From Lineus longissimus (Eukaryota; Nemertea; Pilidiophora; Heteronemertea; Lineidae), in assembly GCF_910592395.1 (NCBI RefSeq), contig NC_088323.1:10709501-10773500 (forward strand): a stretch of DNA of 64,000 nt, read 5' to 3'. This document shows positions 22,593 to 33,176 of the stretch, piece by piece; the first letter of the stretch is position 1, and each line of letters begins with the position of its first letter. Both the position numbers and the translations under genes were made by a program. The notes below the pieces were generated by a model, which worked only from the letters and a program-made list of their open reading frames with translations, made no database searches and was not told the origin of the DNA.

Positions 22593-23077
22593 GATACCGA
22601 TAAATTTGGTCTGGTTGGGCTTAATGTAAACCTGGTCGACCGGACCAAACCAAATCTTTTTAGGTCTTACCCGAAATCTGTTAGTTGTGCAATCCAAGAT
22701 GCCCTCAAGTTCGCGAAGTGTCGATGCACCCAGTAACATGTCTGGACCAACCAAATTCTTGTATGTATCCGAAACTTTTTACCTTGAAACGATACGTCAA
22801 TATTTAGAGCAGTGTTTGCTACAAGAAATTCCCCATTACCTATGCGTTATCTGATTGGTTCAATCTCTTCTGGTTTCAAAGATGCCAGATACTTGGACGC
22901 ATTGACGCATGTCTGACTAATCAATGACTGCGTCGCACCGCTATCAACTAACGTTACCACTGGTTTACCATCCGGTAAATGACCCTTGATGAAATTCTTG
23001 CTGTTAAGTCTTAACCCTATTGTTTCAGCACCCAAATACCTTGATTTGTTAGGGAATGGATCTTCCAGGTCTAACAA
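22554..23077 (-). pseudogene. Ty3/gypsy retropepsin
   Basis: The frame at 22,847-23,077 holds VVTLVDSGATQSLIS, the aspartic protease active-site motif with an intact Asp-Ser-Gly. A second frame at 22,593-22,754 has MVGPDMLLGASTLRELEGILD, matching the closing part of a retropepsin fold (motif quoted in part: LLGASTLRELEGILD). A frame break lies between them at about 22,800. In living elements the dimer of this domain cuts Gag-Pol. The segment then runs into the RNase H duplication. Confidence 0.75.
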
Positions 23078-23112
23078 ATCATGACTACCACTTTCGTCGA
23101 CTTCATGCGGGG

Positions 23113-23337
23113 TTAATGTCGTCTGGCCTCGTGACGCATCAACCCGTTGTGAAAAGACTGTGGCATTGCCATGCTTGCCTGTGCACCGTTCTCATCTAAC
23201 TTCTGGCTCAGCGTACTCCCTGAGACAGCGGCGAACGTAACTTCTCTCGCACCAGCGGCCTTCTCCGGACCTAAGTCGAAATACCGTTGCGCATGTGCAG
23301 CTAACGCATCTGCGTTCGCGTCGTCGGGCGCGGCCAT
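23113..23337 (-). pseudogene. N-terminal gag/pol fragment of the Ty3 element
   Basis: About 75 residues starting MAAPDDANADALAAHAQRYF, with alternating charged and Ala-rich helices and no zinc knuckle. Its position just upstream of the protease suggests the start of the Pol or Gag-Pol frame. No capsid domain is present, so most of gag is missing or lay elsewhere. The frame ends 36 bp before the protease frame opens. The higher-coordinate edge coincides with the inversion breakpoint. Confidence 0.5.
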
Positions 23338-23358
23338 CAGAACGTATATAGACACATC

Positions 23359-24640
23359 ATGTTAGTTAGCTGTGCAATCACTAGGTACTTGATTTGCGTC
23401 CCACTGAAGACAATATATGCTGAGACAGTTTGTGAAGCATTTCTACAGAAGGTCGTAACAATGTTCGGCACGCCCTCTGTAGTCGTCACAGATTCTGGCA
23501 CGTCACTGACGGGTAAACTCTTCTCTCTGCTATGTTCGTCTCTTGGTATTGATAGACGTTGCATTAGTGTGCAGAATCATGGCTCAATGATGGTGGAACG
23601 ACATATGCGAACAGTAGGTGACATGATCAAGTCTCACCTAAGCCCATACGGCAATGATTGGGTGCGCTACGTAACAGTTGCGCAATTCAGCTACAACTCG
23701 TTTGCTTCACCACAGTTGGGTGGATACTCGCCCCATTACCTCATGTTTCTACGCGACCCGCCTGACATCAGCGGAATTCGATTGATGGTGGATTTGGGGT
23801 TGTCTCGATCCTATAGGGAATATGTTGAAGATTTGAATCTCAGGTTACAGCACGTTGGGAAAAGCATGATTGAGTTGCAACGACACCAACAGACAGCGCA
23901 AAACGCGAAAATTAGCGACAAGCTAAAGAAATGTCCGTTATATGCAGTTGGTCAGCTGGTTTATCTACATAAACCCAGCAGTGCAAGTACCCAAGTAGCG
24001 TCGCGAAAGTTCAAAACAGTATGGTGTGGTCCATTTGCGATCCACCAGGTATTAGACAGAATGCACTACGTTCTGTGCACACTTGAAGGTAAAGTGTTGC
24101 AGGATGTTTTTGTATTCAATCGCCTAAAACCGGCATTCATACATTCAGACTCCGGTCAAATCGCCAGCCTACAGCAGCTCCGAAAGGCTATGGATGAGAG
24201 CGAAAATGTGACAGCGAACCTTCATTGTACTGGCCAAAATGGAATAGACAGAAGTGCAGTGGACAGCATTGACCAGTGGACAATGTTGGCATCTGAGTGT
24301 GAACCAGTTGACATGAACCGACATATGAAATTGGCCGAAACCAACGATGGGTTCGCATGCCAAGCGTGTTGTCTGATTTTCAGAAAGAGAATCTGATACA
24401 GGCACTTGAAGATGCTCCGGCATCAGGTTCCAATTGGGTATTGCACAAAGCAAGATACAAACGTGGTAACTTGCAAATTCTTGTGTCACCTGAAGGACAG
24501 CAGGATGACCATAGCGCAAAATTCTGGTGGAAATCAGAGTTTTACCCCGAATGCAAGGACGCAGTTGAAGACGTTCTCCTCCATGGTTTGCGATGCAAAG
24601 GGTCTGAAGCAAAATATGAACGAAGCCTCTCCAGCTAAAT
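23359..24640 (+). pseudogene. Ty3/gypsy integrase core and C-terminal domain, opposite strand
   Basis: This 345-codon frame begins inside the integrase core (TRYLICVPLKTIYAETVCEA). It keeps the second catalytic Asp in VVTDSGTSL and the Glu in MVERHMRT. The first catalytic Asp is on the other strand at about 19,560. Later residues KTVWCGPFAIHQV form a GPY/F-like module. A frame change near 24,357 leads to a further 93 codons ending at 24,638 (FWWKSEFYPECKDAVEDV). Without the rest of its core it cannot join DNA ends. Confidence 0.9.
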
Positions 24641-25346
24641 GTTGTGATTGAGTTGCTTGTTCATTAGCATATTCCAGTTCTGGATATTTAGTCTCGTGCA
24701 AGACCAGTGTACATTGACATTATTAATTTTTGATACTTCTCTGTGTAAATAAACGCATGTGTTGTAATTTGCTATTCACTTCGGTATATTTAGTTTGTTT
24801 GCCTGTTTTGATTTGCATTTCTGCATTCCATGTGGATAATCATCAGGTATCATAGTTCACCCGGTCTGCAGTAGAGGTTAATCCTAGCTCATCAGCGTTT
24901 ATCCGTGGTTTGTGTTCCATATGGGAAATTTACATTCCATTTGAGTTGCTAATCTTGTTGTATTTTAGTCAAGCACACTTCCATTAGGATGGAACGTGGT
25001 ATTATGTTTGAGGTTTGTGGATTGTTTTGTTATCACCTAAGATTGCAAGGTTTGATGCTGATTCAGAATTGGCATGTCCTTCTTACTCGTACGTTTGTAC
25101 TTTGCGTTAGCGGTTTTATTATGACATTTTGGAAACGTGATTGTATTATGTGCATACGTTCTTCTTCTTGACTCAATACTTCAACTCAATTTGCTGATTT
25201 TGTTTTCGAGTAATTCCTATGCGTAGGTAACCGGTAGTTTCTGAATCAAATTCATGGTTTTCTTGTTCTTTGTCGACGGGACTCTTCGTATTCATGATAT
25301 TTCAAGGCCTGTTCAGTTCTATTTGGTTTGCTCGATTGTAGTTTTT
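24641..25346. other. downstream flank of the Ty3 element
   Basis: TGTGTAAATAAACGCATG at about 24,743 contains a possible poly(A) signal. No LTR duplicate was found in the window and no gene is recognised. Confidence 0.4.
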
Positions 25347-25419
25347 AACCAGGTTTTCGAAGAAATACCTGGTTATTAAATTACCGAAAGTGCCTGGCGG
25401 TCGGGCGGTCGCTGTTCTC

Positions 25420-25770
25420 TTGTGACACTGATTACTTTAAAATGACTGGAGATTTTCTGTTGAATCTTTTTTTGTATACTGCTGGTAAGTAGACGTTGGT
25501 TCCTTTCGAAATCCAACTCGATTTGATTCATGGTTTAGCCACCAGAGGGCGCTTTGTGAAAAAACAAAATCTACCATAAGTCCCTTTGTAAGGGTGGGTT
25601 TCTCACCAGATTTTTATGGTAGGCTTTACAGGTGATGGCACACGATATATCACACAATTTTTTTTATTTCATCAATTTTTTAGTCCTATAGGTGGTGTGT
25701 TATGAAAAACTCGTATTGATTCTCGTCACACTGATAACTTTGAAACGACTGGAGATTTTCTTTTGATTTT
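25420..25770 (+). repeat. two ~300-bp-spaced copies of a Helentron body unit
   Basis: TGACACTGATTACTTTAAAATGACTGGAGATTTTC at about 25,424 recurs as a variant at 25,726. Key words are CTGGAGATTTTC and GCCACCAGAGGGCGC/GCCACTAGGTGGCAC. Confidence 0.7.
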
Positions 25771-26064
25771 CCCTTTTAGCCATTGACACCCTTTAGAACT
25801 CCTGAACAGACCAAGTGTGGGTTCCGCAGGATGAACGGTTTGGCCACTAGGTGGCACAGAGCGAAATTTTCCAAAAACTGTTCCAGAAGCTGATTTCTCC
25901 CAATTCTTTAAGTTGGGGATCATGAAACAAATCTGATCATAGAGAGCAAAGCTTTCTCTTTCATTATCAAAGCGTAGTTCATGAATTTTGCACCAGGTTG
26001 TGTTACTAGCGCAATTTAGTGAGCACCCCATCGGGGGGCATTTTAAAGTTTGCGCGAGTTATCC

Positions 26065-26184
26065 CACGTGCAGTCCCACGTGAAGCCAACGTCACGTCTC
26101 GGAGTCTGCGCAGTTCAGAAGCAAGGAGACAGTGCCGGAGAACGCTTCGTGTCTAGCTATTATACGCAGATACAAGAGGTAAGT
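26065..26184 (+). promoter_or_regulatory. paired E-boxes and a splice-donor-like site
   Basis: Two perfect CACGTG sites (26,065-26,070 and 26,077-26,082) are followed by a CG-containing stretch and AAGAG|GTAAGT at 26,179. This could be a promoter plus a first non-coding exon for the Helentron gene. Nothing downstream confirms the splice. Confidence 0.3.
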
Positions 26185-26817
26185 TCTCATCGAATTCACA
26201 ACTTCATGGGCGATTTTGGCTGCCTGTGGTATTGCAGGTATTGATGAAACATTAGGGAAGGCTTGGATTGTTCAATTGATTGAGATTGATTTGAGAAATA
26301 GTTTGTCGACGATCGTTGAAAGATGATCCAAAATGCAGCTTGGTCTAACGACGTATGGTAACTCAATTGCGTAGTTGCATTCCGGCTTTTTAGGTGGTCA
26401 AACTTGGGTCCTGAGACTTGTGCAGATCTGCAATTTAAAATCTAGGGGGTGGGGGGAGGTGGGGGCGAGATGGGTCTTAAGTTCATCTCTTCTCAGTTCC
26501 CAGAAGTGTCAGATTTCATAGAAATCGCGGCTTAAATTGACGCCGCCGATCCAGAGTTGTAGAACGCTTTTCACGGGTCTCGATGAATAATTTATGCATC
26601 ATACTTCTTTAAACCAATGAAATAAAAGCCCGCGTAAAAATGTTGTCAATGGGATTCCTTATTTGGTCACGCTACTCATTCATGTAGGAAGACAGTTGCC
26701 GGCTTGAACCGAGATCGAATGGTAGGCCTACCCGTTCTTTGTTTTTACTGTTCCGTTAGCACCTATTTTCACACGAATAAAAGTAAGATATGGATTAAAT
26801 CTGGACATCATATAAAG

Positions 26818-26887
26818 GCCATACCAATGACTTTTTTCAATGTTTCTTGTCACAGTCAGTTACAAGGCCATACCAATGATATTTTTT
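26818..26887 (+). repeat. detached part of the 110-bp satellite
   Basis: AAGGCCATACCAATGA occurs at 26,816 and 26,868, and the second copy breaks off at ATTTTTT where a Helentron-type element begins. The array resumes at 28,956. Confidence 0.8.
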
Positions 26888-28955
26888 AGCTCAGCTGACA
26901 AAGTCAGCGAAGCTGGTAATATTACTAAGGGAATGGTGTCCGTCCTTCCTGCCATCCTTCCATGTCAATTTTGGGCATTTTGTAACCGTAAGACCTAGGC
27001 ACTTTGTTTGTATGCTAAATTAGGAGTAGCCCAAGGGGAACTCAGAAACCAAAAATCAGCGCGATCCGACCTACATTCGGCGAATGAGGTCATCGGGAAG
27101 TTTAAACTTCTTTCCTTTATACCTCGGGCCACAGAGGAAATATTGTTTTCAAATCTGGCCGAATATTTTTTAATAATTTTTCATTTTGACTTGTAATGGA
27201 ATTAGTTTAGTTTTCACCGCCAGTTGGCGCAACAGGCACATTTGACAGATTTTTTGACGATTCAAAAGCCCGGGTTATGACGTATAGTTGCGCAGTTGTA
27301 TTCTGCGCATTGAATTGGCCAGGGAACCAGGCTATATTTCAGCATAGCCACTGTGACCAGTGTAAAGATGGAAGATTGATTTTGCAACAAGTAACCAATT
27401 TTCTGCTAAAAAGTAGTCAAGTAGGCGATATTATCACTAGTTCCTTTCAGTGGGTAGTCATAAGGTCTTAAGGGAATACTTTCAGAAATTAGTTCTTGAA
27501 AATTTGGCCACAATTCTGTGAAAACGATATCGGAAGTGCACGCTCTGTTCGCGATGTATTTTGAAGTGGAGAATTCCCACAGTATGTGCAGTGAATCGGC
27601 ATGATTCTGTTTGCATATTAGTTTTTAGTACTACGATTCTTACATGAGTAAAAAGTAGACGTTTTAAGCAACACAATAATGTTACTCCCATAAAAATTGA
27701 TTGCAAATTGACGGAGCTACGGCATTCTGTTCGGCAATTGTCAGCGCTGATAAAATACATTGCATGCTAATGCATGCCAAATGGCACACTTTAAAAAGCG
27801 TTCATTGGACAACGTAGGGAATCACCAGAAATGACGTCATCGCTGGTCTAAATCTTCTATATAATAATATTAGAAGGGGGACGAATAAAGTCACACTTAG
27901 AGGCGTTGGATCGCCTTGAAATTTTGCATGAATGGTGGTGACACCTTACCCTGATGCAACGTCTTGGTTTTATTCAAAAATTTACTTCAGCGGAGCAGAA
28001 ATGAGGGATTTTTAATCGGACACTGTCAATTCTCCTTACCACTCACAGAAGCCAAGCCATTGCTGTTAAGTTATGCAGGGGCTTAATCAATTACCTGCAC
28101 TCCCTGTGGGGTGAATAACATTACCTTTTGAACAGCTCGCTGTAGGGGGATGATTGGAACAGCCGGTATACCTGCTGACCTGCTGAACCCAGATAAATGT
28201 TATTTTCAATCCATGATTGCAGGTCACCTTATTTTCGAGATTTCGCGGGAAATTGTAAACAAACACATGTGTGCAGTTCAAATGTAAACAAAAATGTATT
28301 TTTGGTACTTTTGGTTGCTGGACTTGGGTTTTCCCGCAGTTAGGAGCTGGGGTCAAATTGGTGGTCTATTGTTTATGGATGCTGTTTTAGTCAGAGGTAG
28401 CCCTTGATTATGAAGGGATTTTCAAATATGAAAACGACCCTTTGTATAATGTAAATTCCAATCACCTGCAGGACAGGTCAATTTCTCTCAATAAAATTAA
28501 TTTTGTTGACTCCTGTAATCTCTACCTTATCAAAAAAAAGACAGTGGTGTTAGTCCCAAACTGGTCATTTCTATTTATTTTGACCTCTGTTAAATCAGGA
28601 TACCTCTCAATTACAGACAGCATTTTGTATCCTTGTGCTGTACAACCAAGCCTGGACATACCACAGTTGTCCATGGAGAAGTCTCATCCTCTCTGACACT
28701 TCTTTTCTGTAAAGCTACCGATACAACATACTGAACTGGGGATATCTTCCGTTGCCTCCTGTAATATTTGCATACCATGGCTGATTAGTTTAATCATATT
28801 TCATCCAGCTGGCAGCTCTGCATTGGAAATCTTAGTAGTATAACGTGTTCTCTTGACCTTCAAACAGTAGTATAAAGCTGATATTTACTACTTTACACCC
28901 TCAGTCCTATGTTATTAGGTCATCCAGCTGAGCACCAGGCCCTTGGGCCTCTTGT
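26888..28955 (+). mobile_element. non-autonomous Helentron-type element inside satellite DNA
   Basis: It begins AGCTCAGCTGACAAAGTCAG. It ends with CCAGCTGAGC, the hairpin AGGCCCTTGGGCCT and CTTGT. The inverse of the head (GCTCAGCTG) lies just inside the tail. It splits one satellite monomer exactly: ATATTTTTT on the left and TTATTATTTCTTGTCC on the right together recreate the monomer. It has no coding capacity. CRE-like TGACGTCA at 27,832 and TATATAATAATA at 27,857 lie inside. Confidence 0.8.
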
Positions 28956-29668
28956 TATTATTTCTTGTCCCAGTCATGTAAGAATCCATGGCCCTTGGGC
29001 ACAGCAATAGATGTTGGTGTCTTGTTCTTACCATTGCACATAAGGCCATACCAATGAATGTGTTTTATTGTTTCTTGTCCCAGTCAGTTAGAATCCATTA
29101 GTCCTTTGGTCACATCAATGGATATTGGTTTCTTGTCCCTACCATAGCAGATAAGGCCATACCAATGATATTTTTTATTGTTTCTTGTCCCAGTCATGTT
29201 AGAATCCATGGCCCTTGGGCACAGCAATAGATATTGGTGTCTTGTCCTTACCATTGCACATAAGGCCATACCAATGAATGTTTTTTATTGTTTCTTATTC
29301 CAGTCAGTTAGAATCCATTAGTCCTTTGGTCACATCAATGGATATTGGTTTCTCGTCCCTACCATAGCAGATAAGGCCATACCAATGATATTTTTTATTG
29401 TTTCTTGTCCCAGTCATGTTAGAATCCATGGCCCTTGGGCACAGCAATAGATATTGGTGTCTTGTCCTTACCATTGCACATAAGGCCATACCAATGAATG
29501 TGTTTTATTGTTTCTTGTCCCAGTCAGTTAGAATCCATTAGTCCTTTGGTCACATAAATGGATATTGGTTTCTTGTCCCCACCATAGCAGATAAGGCCAT
29601 GCCAATGATATTTTTTATTGTTTCTTGTCCCAGTCATATTAGAATCCATGGCCCTTGGGCACAGCAAT
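28956..29668 (+). repeat. 110-bp satellite in 220-bp dimers
   Basis: TAAGGCCAT recurs at 29,041, 29,152, 29,261, 29,372, 29,481 and 29,592, alternating 111 and 109 bp. Odd and even monomers differ consistently: one has GGCCCTTGGGCACAGCAAT, the other AGTCCTTTGGTCACATCAAT. The repeating unit is therefore a 220-bp dimer. The array stops abruptly at the helicase frame. Confidence 0.95.
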
Positions 29669-29670
29669 GA

Positions 29671-31857
29671 TCAGATGGATCTCAACTGAGTTCTAACATT
29701 GTGATTCAAAATCGCCTCTCAGACGTAGAGTACCTGAACTTACTAAGAGCACTAAATTCAGAACAAAAGGATTTCCTGCACCACATACTAAACTGTACAA
29801 AGGTTTCTCCACAACCTTTTTACATCTTCTTGTCAGGTGGAGCTGGAGTTGGTAAAAGCCACCTGTTGAAGGCAACCTACCAAGCACTCAGTCGCTACTT
29901 TGACACTCTTCCTGGTGAAAACCCTGATGAAAAGAAAGTTTTCATTGCAGCACCAACTGGGAAAGCAGCTTTCCAAGTTAATGGCTCAACACTTCATTCT
30001 CTACTACATATCCCTGCAAACCATGGACTTGAGTTATGCAACACCTTAGATCAGAGTACTCTCAACAGTCTACGGTGCTTATTCACTAAACTTCAGGTAC
30101 TAATAATTGACGAAATTTCGATGGTCGGAAGAATGATGTTCAATCTGATCGACTGCCGCCTACGTCAAATCTTTGGAAGTCCACAACCATTTGCAGGAAT
30201 AAGCCTTCTGTTAGTTGGTGATCTGTATCAACTACAGCCCATCCTAGATCAGTGGATATTTCTACAAACCAACAAACTCTATGGGCAGCTGCAAACAAAT
30301 CACTGGCAAAACCTCATCCAGCTCTACGAACTTAAAACAATCATGCGACAAAAAGAAGATGCTGACTATGCACAAACTTTAAATCGTCTTCGAGAAAATC
30401 TCCATACAAAGAGTGATTTGTCACTTATCTCAAAAAGAATAGTCACCTCAGAACAAAAAGACATCCATGAGGTCATTCACCTTTACAGTTCTAATGCCCT
30501 TGTCGATCAACACAACAACTTGGCTCTTTCTCGTATCACTGAAACATTTTCAACAGAATCTCAAGCTGTGGACTACACGATCGGTGATGTGTCACAAAAG
30601 GTCAATGAGAAAATCATTGATATTGCCAAGGAATATCCACCACAAAAAACTCAGAATCTCCAGACAAATCTACTTCTCAAAGTTTCAGCAAAGTACATGA
30701 TCATACAGAATGTTGATACTGAAGACGGTTTGACCAACGGTGCCACATGTACACTTGAGTACATAACCACAAATCAGGATAAACCTCAAATTGTGTGGCT
30801 CACTTTCCCTGACCCAAACATGGGTAAAGCTGCCAGGCAAGAAAATCAACATTTGTATGCTTCAGATACTAACATCAATCGAAGCTGGACTCCAATATTT
30901 CAAGTCACTCGACAGTTTCAAGTTGGAAAGTACAAAAATGTAAGAGTAATGCGCAGACAATTTCCAATCAAACCAGCCGCAGCAATTACCATTCACAAAT
31001 CCGAAGGTATGTCTCTAGCAGAAGCTGCCATCTCATTTCAAGGTAGAATACAGAGACAGATGATATATGTTGCTCTCAGTAGGCTCACCTCACTCCAAGG
31101 CCTGCATCTTCTTGATTTTCCCCCATCGAAAATTCAAGTTGATGAAAGAGTACAAAAGGAAATGAAGCGCCTTCGAACAGACAAACAACTCACAATTGCC
31201 CACTTTCCTCCAAGAACAGATGACACAATGCTTATCGTGTGTCATAATGCACGATCACTGCATAAACATATTGGAGACTTAAACTCTGATCACAGAATCC
31301 ACACTACAGATGTCCTCATCATTCAGGAAACGTGGGCACTTCACACTGATTCACTGCACTATTACACCATTCCATCATTCTTGCCCCTTCTCACACTTTA
31401 CCACTCAACCCAAGTGGATCATCGGCCACACTGCGGAATCTTCATCTACCTCAAGCCACATGTGTCAGTCGCCTCATCTCACCAATATACTTCAACAGGT
31501 GTTGAAGCCATCAGCCTGACAGTCACTCGTCCACAACAGGACTTGGAACTTCGAACAATTTATTGCCACCCTCCTGGCAGTCTTACCAAAGTCAAGGAAA
31601 CAATGGCAAACCTTCCACACTCAACACCCAATATGACACTATTAGGAGACTTAAACATAGACCACTTAAAAAATACTAATATAAAGCCTCTTCAACAGTA
31701 CCTACATACAAACTTCAATGCAAAATCCACAGGCTTGCAAGAAACAACTGATCACCACTCTGGACTAGATCATATTTATACTTCAATAAAAGAATTTCAG
31801 TCAGGAGTCCTGGAAACATATTGGAGTGACCACAAAATGGTATGGCTACAAATCTAA
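29671..31857 (+). CDS. Helentron helicase-endonuclease, Rep half missing
   Basis: An uninterrupted frame of 728 codons with no stop. The N-terminal part is a PIF1-family helicase, which unwinds DNA during rolling-circle-like transposition: Walker A GGAGVGKS (residues 46-53, counted from the GTG at 29,701), Walker B LIIDEIS, GDLYQLQP, TIHKSEG and YVALSR. From about 508 it is an AP-endonuclease-like (EEP) domain with CHNARSL, QETW, LLGDLNID, GLDHIYT and SDHKMVW, all key residues present. Helicase plus such an endonuclease is typical of Helentrons. No in-frame ATG precedes Walker B, and the frame opens at a satellite junction. It is therefore the 3' part of a RepHel-EN gene. A cellular PIF1 is unlikely because of the fused endonuclease. 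Confidence 0.85.
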   Translation, partial: SDGSQLSSNIVIQNRLSDVEYLNLLRALNSEQKDFLHHILNCTKVSPQPFYIFLSGGAGVGKSHLLKATYQALSRYFDTLPGENPDEKKVFIAAPTGKAAFQVNGSTLHSLLHIPANHGLELCNTLDQSTLNSLRCLFTKLQVLIIDEISMVGRMMFNLIDCRLRQIFGSPQPFAGISLLLVGDLYQLQPILDQWIFLQTNKLYGQLQTNHWQNLIQLYELKTIMRQKEDADYAQTLNRLRENLHTKSDLSLISKRIVTSEQKDIHEVIHLYSSNALVDQHNNLALSRITETFSTESQAVDYTIGDVSQKVNEKIIDIAKEYPPQKTQNLQTNLLLKVSAKYMIIQNVDTEDGLTNGATCTLEYITTNQDKPQIVWLTFPDPNMGKAARQENQHLYASDTNINRSWTPIFQVTRQFQVGKYKNVRVMRRQFPIKPAAAITIHKSEGMSLAEAAISFQGRIQRQMIYVALSRLTSLQGLHLLDFPPSKIQVDERVQKEMKRLRTDKQLTIAHFPPRTDDTMLIVCHNARSLHKHIGDLNSDHRIHTTDVLIIQETWALHTDSLHYYTIPSFLPLLTLYHSTQVDHRPHCGIFIYLKPHVSVASSHQYTSTGVEAISLTVTRPQQDLELRTIYCHPPGSLTKVKETMANLPHSTPNMTLLGDLNIDHLKNTNIKPLQQYLHTNFNAKSTGLQETTDHHSGLDHIYTSIKEFQSGVLETYWSDHKMVWLQI

Positions 31858-32611
31858 ACTGTTACTAATGCCAACCATGTACATGTACACTACATACTTG
31901 ACTTAGAATAGCAAATGTTTATTCCTCATGTCCATGCAGTGACCAGATTATTACTCATCGGGCAAATAACGAAATGACTAATACAAGGACTAACAGTCGT
32001 TCATTCACGGGATGCCACCTCCAAGCACTAATCACCACTGTTTCCATAAACATGAAGATGTCCACCCCCTCGGATTTATACTGAAATCTTCACTGGCTGA
32101 AATCAGCATCACAGTACAACAATTCATCACTAGTTAGTTCAGGTATATACTAGTACTCTCAAGAGAGTCTTGCTACTTATACAGCCATACATATGCAATG
32201 AAGACTACAGCCATCTTCATCATGTACCATTTACTTACAGTAAGGTACTTGCTGTTACACTTCAGTTCAGTTCATTCTCAATGTTTTCAGACTCGATGAA
32301 TAATTGAGAAATGACACACATTCTAATATACTAGTACACAAAATGCATCAATGATTAAATACAGATGCTTGTAGTCTTCATCACATATCTATGCCTGTAT
32401 AACTTCAGTTATGCTAACTCCATGAAGGTACTGTAATTTCTAAATAAAAACTTCTCATATACAACTTTGAAATTATCTTCTTCTTCTTGACTGCATAAAA
32501 ATCATTCCCACAACCATTTTCAACCTGAACACTTCTTACTTCACATTGCACATCTTTTCAACTCTCCCAACCCTTCATATTCCATATTGCAAACTAAACA
32601 AACATATAATT
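31858..32611 (+). other. 3' region of the Helentron gene
   Basis: Non-coding, AT-rich. AATAAA at about 32,443 is a likely poly(A) signal. The asymmetric terminal repeat begins at 32,612. Confidence 0.5.
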
Positions 32612-32652
32612 TTCGAAAACCTGGTTATTTGCCACGCCCAGCGTGCATCTTG
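32612..32652 (+). repeat. Helentron 3' end: subterminal inverted repeat and hairpin
   Basis: TTCGAAAACCTGGTT is inverse to the left end at 25,347. It is followed by CACGC-CCA-GCGTG and then CATCTTGT. Confidence 0.65.
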
Positions 32653-33176
32653 TATAGGATTTGGCATACACACAATGAGTTTTTTGTTTGTTTGTGTAGT
32701 GATGTGAGAATGAATGATATTCTACTACGCCTACATTAGTAAGATTTATACATAAGAGTTTAAATGAGTACTTTGAAGGTTAAAATTACTTTATGATGAT
32801 TACATGAACGTTTGTTTATTTTAACGAGGTTGCAGCCGCAGATTTTAAATGTCATGTTATAAGTTTTGGATTAAGTATAGAGTTAATTGGGGAAAACTTG
32901 ATTGCATTTGGTTTTAATTGATAAAATTTTGATAAAATTTCCTTAAAACGGGGGGATGTTGTGTAATGATATGTAAATTAAAATGAGATGTCTAGAGCAC
33001 CCATGCGCTGACCAATAAGTGATGAGCCTGGCTTGCCCATGCCAGTAGCTGTTACGTAATAGCCATGAGGTTGCTAGAGGTAGCCCGCACAGTTTCCCGT
33101 GAGGGAGTTGGATTGAGATACTGGCAGTGTGTGTATCGGATCTGGAGTACAATACATGATTTATAATTGATATATA
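32653..33176. other. no gene recognised
   Basis: AT-rich sequence between the Helentron 3' end and the mariner element. The 69-codon minus-strand frame at 32,943 has no features. Confidence 0.4.

Larger units (their letters stand above)
19506..24640. mobile_element. Ty3/gypsy-type element with internal inversion
   Basis: On the minus strand from 23,337 to about 19,530 lie a short gag/pol start, protease, RT, RNase H, a proline-rich linker, the integrase zinc domain and the first part of its core. The rest of the integrase core and the C-terminal region lie on the plus strand at 23,359-24,640. One simple inversion of about 3.8 kb explains this. No LTR pair was recognised. Confidence 0.85.
25347..32652 (+). 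mobile_element. Helentron (Helitron-type) element with internal satellite and insertion
   Basis: The left end AACCAGGTTTTCGAAGAAAT has a foldback (AACCAGGT...ACCTGGTT). Its inverse, TTCGAAAACCTGGTT, lies just inside the right end at 32,612-32,627, followed by the hairpin CACGCCCAGCGTG and CATCTTGT. This asymmetric terminal inverted repeat plus 3' hairpin is the layout described for Helentron/Helitron2 elements. Inside is a helicase-endonuclease frame of the Helentron type. The Rep domain is absent. The link of these two ends into one element is inference. Confidence 0.6.

Noticed and set aside
24641-25346. LTR of the Ty3 element
   Set aside because: No duplicate of this sequence was found at 19.0-19.5 kb or elsewhere in the window.
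28956-29668. CRISPR-like regular repeats
   Set aside because: Spacers are not unique; it is a eukaryotic satellite with alternating monomers.
29671-31857. Cellular PIF1 helicase gene
   Set aside because: The C-terminal endonuclease fusion, missing start and flanking terminal repeats point to a Helentron.
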